This document shows, in pieces, positions 60,242 to 64,000 of a DNA stretch of 64,000 nucleotides. How positions within the stretch are numbered: position 1 is the stretch's first letter; every line of letters begins with the position of its first letter. The translations under genes were made by a program, and so were the position numbers. Source of the stretch: Sporosarcina thermotolerans (GTDB taxonomy: Bacteria; Bacillota; Bacilli; Bacillales_A; Planococcaceae); NCBI RefSeq assembly GCF_030067815.1, contig NZ_CP125968.1:911501-975500 (forward strand), in the 5' to 3' direction. The notes beneath the pieces are model-generated. The model was not told the origin of the DNA. It saw only the letters and a list, made by a program, of their open reading frames with translations, and searched no databases.

Positions 60242-60942
60242 AAACGGGCGTATTGTTTCTTCACGGATTTACAGGTGGTCCATTTGAAGTCCGTCCTCTC
60301 ATCGACTATTTGAAGAAGAAGACGGACTGGATCATTACTACACCGGTCTTGCCAGGGCACGACTTCCCGATGGATTTGGGCAAATCATCAGCGGAAGCTT
60401 GGATGATGGAGGCTGAGCTAAGCCTGAATCGATTGAGGAAAGAGGTTGACCGGGTCATAGTTGTCGGCTTTTCGATGGGCGGGATTATTGCATTATATTT
60501 AGCCTTGCGCTACCCGATTGATAAGCTTGTATTGCTGAGTGCCGCGGCTAAGTACATCAGTCCGCGGATCCTTCTTGAGGACATGGCAATTATGATGTCG
60601 GACTCGGTGACGAAAAACTATCCTCCGAACACGTTCTATCATTTGTATGATTATAAATTACGAAACACCCCTCTACACGCGATGAAAGAGTTTTTACGTG
60701 TCGTCAAAATGGTGGAGCCGTATTACGGTAACATTTCAACACCTGTCTGTGTGGTTCAAGGGAAAAGAGATGGTATCGTTCCATTTTCCACTGGAGAACA
60801 TTTGCTGCGCTCCCTTGGCTCCGTGCAAAAGCAATTGATTGTTTCGGAAAAAGGGAAGCATCATATTTGCTATAGCGATGATTGCCGTGAATGGTTTCCG
60901 CAGGTTTATGAATTCATGAGAAAAGATCAAAGCGAAATCTGA
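60238..60942 (+). CDS. Alpha/beta hydrolase (carboxylesterase family)
   Basis: A 234-residue serine hydrolase resembling the Est30-type carboxylesterases of Bacillales. The oxyanion part is VLFLHGFTGGPFEVRPL near residue 5, the nucleophile elbow VVGFSMGG puts Ser at about residue 79, and the late parts VVQGKRDGIVPFSTGEHLL (Asp) and KGKHHICYSDDCREWF (His) complete the triad. No signal peptide is present, so it is intracellular. It begins with GTG overlapping the murF stop codon, so it is translated with murF. The natural substrate is unknown; it may be a short-chain ester or a wall-lipid intermediate. Confidence 0.88.
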   Translation: MKTGVLFLHGFTGGPFEVRPLIDYLKKKTDWIITTPVLPGHDFPMDLGKSSAEAWMMEAELSLNRLRKEVDRVIVVGFSMGGIIALYLALRYPIDKLVLLSAAAKYISPRILLEDMAIMMSDSVTKNYPPNTFYHLYDYKLRNTPLHAMKEFLRVVKMVEPYYGNISTPVCVVQGKRDGIVPFSTGEHLLRSLGSVQKQLIVSEKGKHHICYSDDCREWFPQVYEFMRKDQSEI

Positions 60943-61024
60943 TTATTACTTTATAATGCGGATTGATTGCGGATAGTTCTCGACCGTGATAAACTACTAT
61001 GAGTATTGGATACATTTACACGAG

Positions 61025-61055
61025 ACTCTTCCGGTGGCGAAGAGTACTTTTTTTT
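61025..61055 (+). terminator. Terminator after the ddl-murF-hydrolase operon
   Basis: ACTCTTC / GAAGAGT stem with a 7-base loop, followed by AC and TTTTTTTT. Confidence 0.88.
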
Positions 61056-61147
61056 GAATAAAACGGTTTATAGTCACTTGCCCGTTTTTAAAAATAAACC
61101 GTCGGCAAAGACCAGCTTTCCTTTTCACTATTGCCTCTGAAATTTAG

Positions 61148-61169
61148 AAGTTCAAGCCCCTTTGAACTT
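61148..61169 (+). promoter_or_regulatory. Hairpin in the cshA upstream region
   Basis: AAGTTCAA-GCCCCT-TTGAACTT, a perfect 8-bp stem followed by TTGCCC, 130 bp before the cshA start. It could be part of a regulated leader. The surrounding 61056-61297 holds no gene that I can see. Confidence 0.4.
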
Positions 61170-61297
61170 TTGCCCACTACAGAGAATCATAAAATATCGG
61201 AAACGTTCCCATAGAAGTTTAAGGCTCGAATTTGCCGTGCTTTCATTTGCAAATGTAACCAATTGCTAAATGAAGAAATCAAAGGAGATTGAGAAGT

Positions 61298-62794
61298 TTG
61301 ACGAAATTTTCAGAACTTAACATCAGCGAATCCACACAAAATGCATTGCTGCGCATGGGATTTGAAGAAGCAACACCGATTCAAGAAGGCACGATCACAT
61401 ACGGCATGGAAGGCCGTGATGTAATCGGTCAAGCGCAGACAGGTACAGGTAAAACAGCTGCATTCGGGATTCCTATGATCGAAAAAATCGATGTGAACAA
61501 CCCATCAGTGCAAGCCCTTGTTATCGCACCGACACGTGAATTGGCAATCCAAGTATCCGAGGAAATCTATAAAATCGGTTACGGAAGGCGCGCACGTGTA
61601 TTGACTGTGTACGGCGGCCAAGAAATCGGACGACAAATTCGAGCTTTACGCAACAATCCACAAATTGTTGTCGGAACTCCGGGACGAATCCTTGACCATA
61701 TCAACCGTAGAACATTGAAATTAAACAATGTACAGACGCTTGTTCTTGACGAAGCAGATGAAATGTTGAACATGGGCTTCATCGAAGACATCAACACAAT
61801 TTTGGCAGCCGTACCAGCAGAACGCCAAACACTTCTGTTTTCTGCAACAATGCCTCCTGCAATCCGTAAGATTGCGGAAACATTCATGAAAGAGCCGGAA
61901 ATGGTGAAGATCAAATCAAAAGAAATGACAGTTGAAAACATCGACCAATTCTTCGTAAAAGCGCAAGAAAGAGAAAAATTCGATGTCCTTTCACGCTTAT
62001 TGAACGTTCACCAACCTGAACTTGCAATCATCTTCGGACGTACAAAGCGCCGTGTTGATGAACTTTCTCACGCATTAAGCATCCGCGGATACCTTGCTGA
62101 AGGAATCCACGGCGACTTGACGCAAGCGAAGCGTATGTCAGTTCTTCGCCAATTTAAGGAAAATAAAATCGATATCCTTGTCGCAACAGACGTTGCAGCA
62201 CGTGGATTGGATATTTCAGGTGTTTCGCATGTATACAACTTCGATATTCCACAAGACCCTGAAAGCTATGTACACCGTATCGGACGTACAGGACGCGCAG
62301 GAAAAAGTGGTGTCGCAGTTACATTCGTAACTCCACGTGAAATGAGTTATCTCCGTGTTGTTGAAGAAACGACTAAAAAGCGGATGACTCCATTAGAGCC
62401 GCCGACTGAGGATGAAGCATTAGTTGGTCAACAACGCCTTGCAATGGAACAGTTGGAAGAAATCATTGCGAAAAACGAGTTGAACGATTACTTGCCTCTT
62501 GCATCTGAACTTCTTGAGAAGCATGATGCGAAAACAATCGTTGCAGCCGCAATTAGATCATTAACAAAAGAACCGGATGACACACCTGTGAAAATCACGG
62601 AAGAGCGCCCATTGCCTTCACGCAAAACGCAATCCCGTGACCGTGGCGGCTACAAAGGCAGCCGTGGCGGCGGACGTTCATTTGGGGGCGGACGTGGATA
62701 TGGTGGCGGCGGTGGATCACGCCGTAGTAGTAGTAGTAGTAACCGTGATCGCGATGGCCGCAGAGATCGTTCAAAAGGCAAATCTGATAGATAA
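61298..62794 (+). CDS. cshA: DEAD-box RNA helicase CshA
   Basis: ATP-dependent RNA helicase of the DEAD-box family, 498 residues, used in mRNA turnover, ribosome assembly and cold adaptation. Motifs in order: Q motif ([12 protein letters not shown]), Walker A AQTGTGKT near residue 44, PTRELA, TPGR, DEAD (VLDEADEML), SATMP, then domain 2 with [12 protein letters not shown] and [11 protein letters not shown]. The tail is rich in Gly, Arg and Ser ([19 protein letters not shown]), a typical RNA-binding extension. TTG 61298 is chosen because AAAGGAG lies 10 bases before; TTG 61289 would sit on the site. It is followed by a strong terminator. Confidence 0.95.
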   Translation: MTKFSELNISESTQNALLRMGFEEATPIQEGTITYGMEGRDVIGQAQTGTGKTAAFGIPMIEKIDVNNPSVQALVIAPTRELAIQVSEEIYKIGYGRRARVLTVYGGQEIGRQIRALRNNPQIVVGTPGRILDHINRRTLKLNNVQTLVLDEADEMLNMGFIEDINTILAAVPAERQTLLFSATMPPAIRKIAETFMKEPEMVKIKSKEMTVENIDQFFVKAQEREKFDVLSRLLNVHQPELAIIFGRTKRRVDELSHALSIRGYLAEGIHGDLTQAKRMSVLRQFKENKIDILVATDVAARGLDISGVSHVYNFDIPQDPESYVHRIGRTGRAGKSGVAVTFVTPREMSYLRVVEETTKKRMTPLEPPTEDEALVGQQRLAMEQLEEIIAKNELNDYLPLASELLEKHDAKTIVAAAIRSLTKEPDDTPVKITEERPLPSRKTQSRDRGGYKGSRGGGRSFGGGRGYGGGGGSRRSSSSSNRDRDGRRDRSKGKSDR

Positions 62795-62800
62795 TAAAAC

Positions 62801-62841
62801 AAAACCTCCGTTGATGAACCATCATCTTCGGAGGTTTTTTT
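62801..62841 (+). terminator. Terminator after cshA
   Basis: AAAACCTCCG / CGGAGGTTTT, with a loop of about 18 bases, followed by TTTCTTT. Confidence 0.88.
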
Positions 62842-62907
62842 CTTTAAATGAAACATTTTCGTAAGATGAACGTATAAAATAGGAAGATAGAAAGAGGTGT
62901 TTGGGGA

Positions 62908-63387
62908 ATGAGATCTCAACCGGCTAATCGGATTTCAAAAAAAGGTTTAAGAGTATGGAGATTGTATGGCATGATTCAAACGATTATCCTTGCGGTGTTA
63001 GCAATTGGCGGCGGAGTGCTTACCTATTTTTTGGAGGGGCCGTGGTGGATTTATGCTGTTGAAACCGTGCTTCTCTTGATAATCGGTTATTTACTTATTA
63101 TTTTATTCCCGAAAGTCCGATGGATGCGGTGGCGTTATGAGGTGAGGGACTCTGAAATTGAGTTGCAACATGGGATATTCATCGTAAAACGAACGTTGAT
63201 CCCGATGGTGCGGGTCCAGCATGTCGATACATCACAAGGACCGATTCTAAGGAAATATGGGCTGGCGGAAATCTCGATTTCTACAGCTGCCACAGTTCAT
63301 ACAATTCCTGCATTGATAATGGCGGAAGCGGATGAACTACGTGGAAGGATTTCGGTACTTGCAAGGGTGGCGGAAGATGATGTCTGA
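62908..63387 (+). CDS. ydbS: YdbS-like membrane PH-domain protein (bPH2/DUF304)
   Basis: A 159-residue membrane protein of the bacterial PH domain group (DUF304/bPH2). Two helices (MIQTIILAVLAIGGGVLTYFL and WIYAVETVLLLIIGYLLIILF) are followed by the bPH2 domain WRYEVRDSEIELQHGIFIVKRTLIPMVRVQHVDTSQGPILRKYGL, a motif found in YdbS. YdbS with YdbT is linked to resistance against some antimicrobial peptides in B. subtilis; here this is inferred. ATG 62908 follows GAGGTGTTTGGGG. Overlap with the next gene (ATGATGTCTGA) shows that the two are translated together, as in B. subtilis ydbS-ydbT after cshA (ydbR). Confidence 0.9.
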   Translation: MRSQPANRISKKGLRVWRLYGMIQTIILAVLAIGGGVLTYFLEGPWWIYAVETVLLLIIGYLLIILFPKVRWMRWRYEVRDSEIELQHGIFIVKRTLIPMVRVQHVDTSQGPILRKYGLAEISISTAATVHTIPALIMAEADELRGRISVLARVAEDDV

Positions 63388-64000
63388 ACAACAACGTTAT
63401 AAATTACATTGGATAACTGCTATTATTGAAATGTTAAAAACGATGAAAGAGGCAATTCTTCCCCTGGTCGTCCTTGTATTCGCGAATGGCTGGAAAGGCG
63501 GAGGAACGGGACCGTGGTATTTTGAGTATTTGTCTTTTATCATCTTTGGAGTATTGATCATAAGTTTATTCGTAAGTGGAATTATTAAGTGGAAACGATT
63601 CGAGTATTGGTTCGAAGATGACGAGCTTCGGATTGAATCGGGTTTATTCGTCAAAAAGAAACGTTATATCCCTTTTGATAGAATTCAAAGCCTTGATTAT
63701 ACTGAAGGGATTTTCCACAGACCGTTTGGGCTTGTCAAGGTGAAGGTGGAAACAGCGGGTGGTTCCTCGATGAAGAAGGCGGAAGGTGAATTGACTGCCA
63801 TTACGAAGGTAGCCGCTGAACGGATTAAAATCGAGCTTGCAGAGGCAAAAAAACGGAAAAAGGAAAAACCGGTTGTTGAAGGGGAAGAGACTCTTCTTGC
63901 TGATGACAGTTGGGAAGTTCCAGTTGAAGAGACGGTTTCACTGCGAAAGATCTTCTCGATGTCGACAAAAGATTTATTGATACTCGCAACGACATCAGGC
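63377..64000 (+). CDS. ydbT: YdbT-like membrane PH-domain protein, N-terminal part
   Basis: First 208 residues of a larger bPH2-domain membrane protein, open at the window end. It begins MMSEQQRYKLHWITAIIEML, has two helices (ILPLVVLVFANGW and YLSFIIFGVLIISLFVSGII), the first bPH2 repeat (FEYWFEDDELRIESGLFVKKKRYIPFDRIQSLDYTEGIFHRPFGLVKVKVETAG), and a Lys/Glu-rich linker. YdbT-type proteins have three such repeats; later parts lie beyond 64000. ATG 63377 or 63380 overlaps the ydbS stop. Gene order matches B. subtilis, where acpS lies downstream, but this cannot be checked here. Confidence 0.88.
   Translation, partial: MMSEQQRYKLHWITAIIEMLKTMKEAILPLVVLVFANGWKGGGTGPWYFEYLSFIIFGVLIISLFVSGIIKWKRFEYWFEDDELRIESGLFVKKKRYIPFDRIQSLDYTEGIFHRPFGLVKVKVETAGGSSMKKAEGELTAITKVAAERIKIELAEAKKRKKEKPVVEGEETLLADDSWEVPVEETVSLRKIFSMSTKDLLILATTSG

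Noticed and set aside
62637..62919. Open frames with runs of Pro, Val and Ser overlapping the cshA end
   Set aside because: They are shadows of the Gly/Arg/Ser-rich tail of CshA and the following terminator.

Overview
The window looks like chromosome of a low-to-mid GC Gram-positive rod of the Bacillales, most likely Planococcaceae and close to Sporosarcina. This rests on gene content and order: ddl-murF-hydrolase-cshA-ydbS-ydbT, a seven-gene Mrp antiporter operon, csoR-copZ-copA, MntR, CvfB, YpuA, YodJ, TcyP and YidC2 relatives. Strong AGGAGG-type ribosome sites and frequent TTG/GTG starts agree. No rRNA, tRNA, phage, transposase or CRISPR array was seen. The organism name is inference; no database search was possible.

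Layout: 0-7.6 kb holds a truncated MFS permease, a Cys-free family-4-like uracil-DNA glycosylase, a P-loop kinase, a BmrA-type ABC exporter, a 3-methyladenine DNA glycosylase, a YfkM-type DJ-1 protein and a YkvI-type permease. 7.7-13.6 kb holds hmp and nsrR (divergent, nitric oxide defence), ppaC, an AAA ATPase, a FAD/Rieske oxidoreductase and a DsbA-like protein. 13.9-19.7 kb is mrpABCDEFG on the minus strand. 20-27 kb holds two universal stress proteins, murB, a penicillin acylase homologue, a YceI protein behind MhqR-like boxes and a P1 peptidase. 27-37 kb holds cadC-cadA with two operators, five acetyltransferase genes, mntR-cvfB-ypuA and yidC. 37-50 kb holds two MFS carriers, a VanY-type carboxypeptidase, cardiolipin synthase, tcyP, an XRE-TPR regulator, an S41 peptidase and tldD-pmbA. 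50-55.9 kb holds an MFS carrier and the copper module csoR-copZ-copA with two CsoR operators. 56-64 kb is cell wall (rodA, ddl, murF) followed by cshA-ydbS-ydbT.

Three patterns cut across the gene map. First, five intergenic arrays with an exact 20-21 bp period (two helical turns) and unrelated unit sequences each lie just upstream of a gene start (535, 2839, 4993, 44069, 52218). Second, a family of about 95-bp imperfect hairpins with a GGTCATAAG core (7646, 20782, 25235, 55968, 56089, plus a relative at 25110) varies in its outer stems but always by compensating changes. Third, 14 genes, including the normally essential ddl, are interrupted by about 20 tiny indels, nearly all one base missing from a short homopolymer. 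This is best explained by sequencing error, so these genes are annotated as single CDS with the shift position stated.
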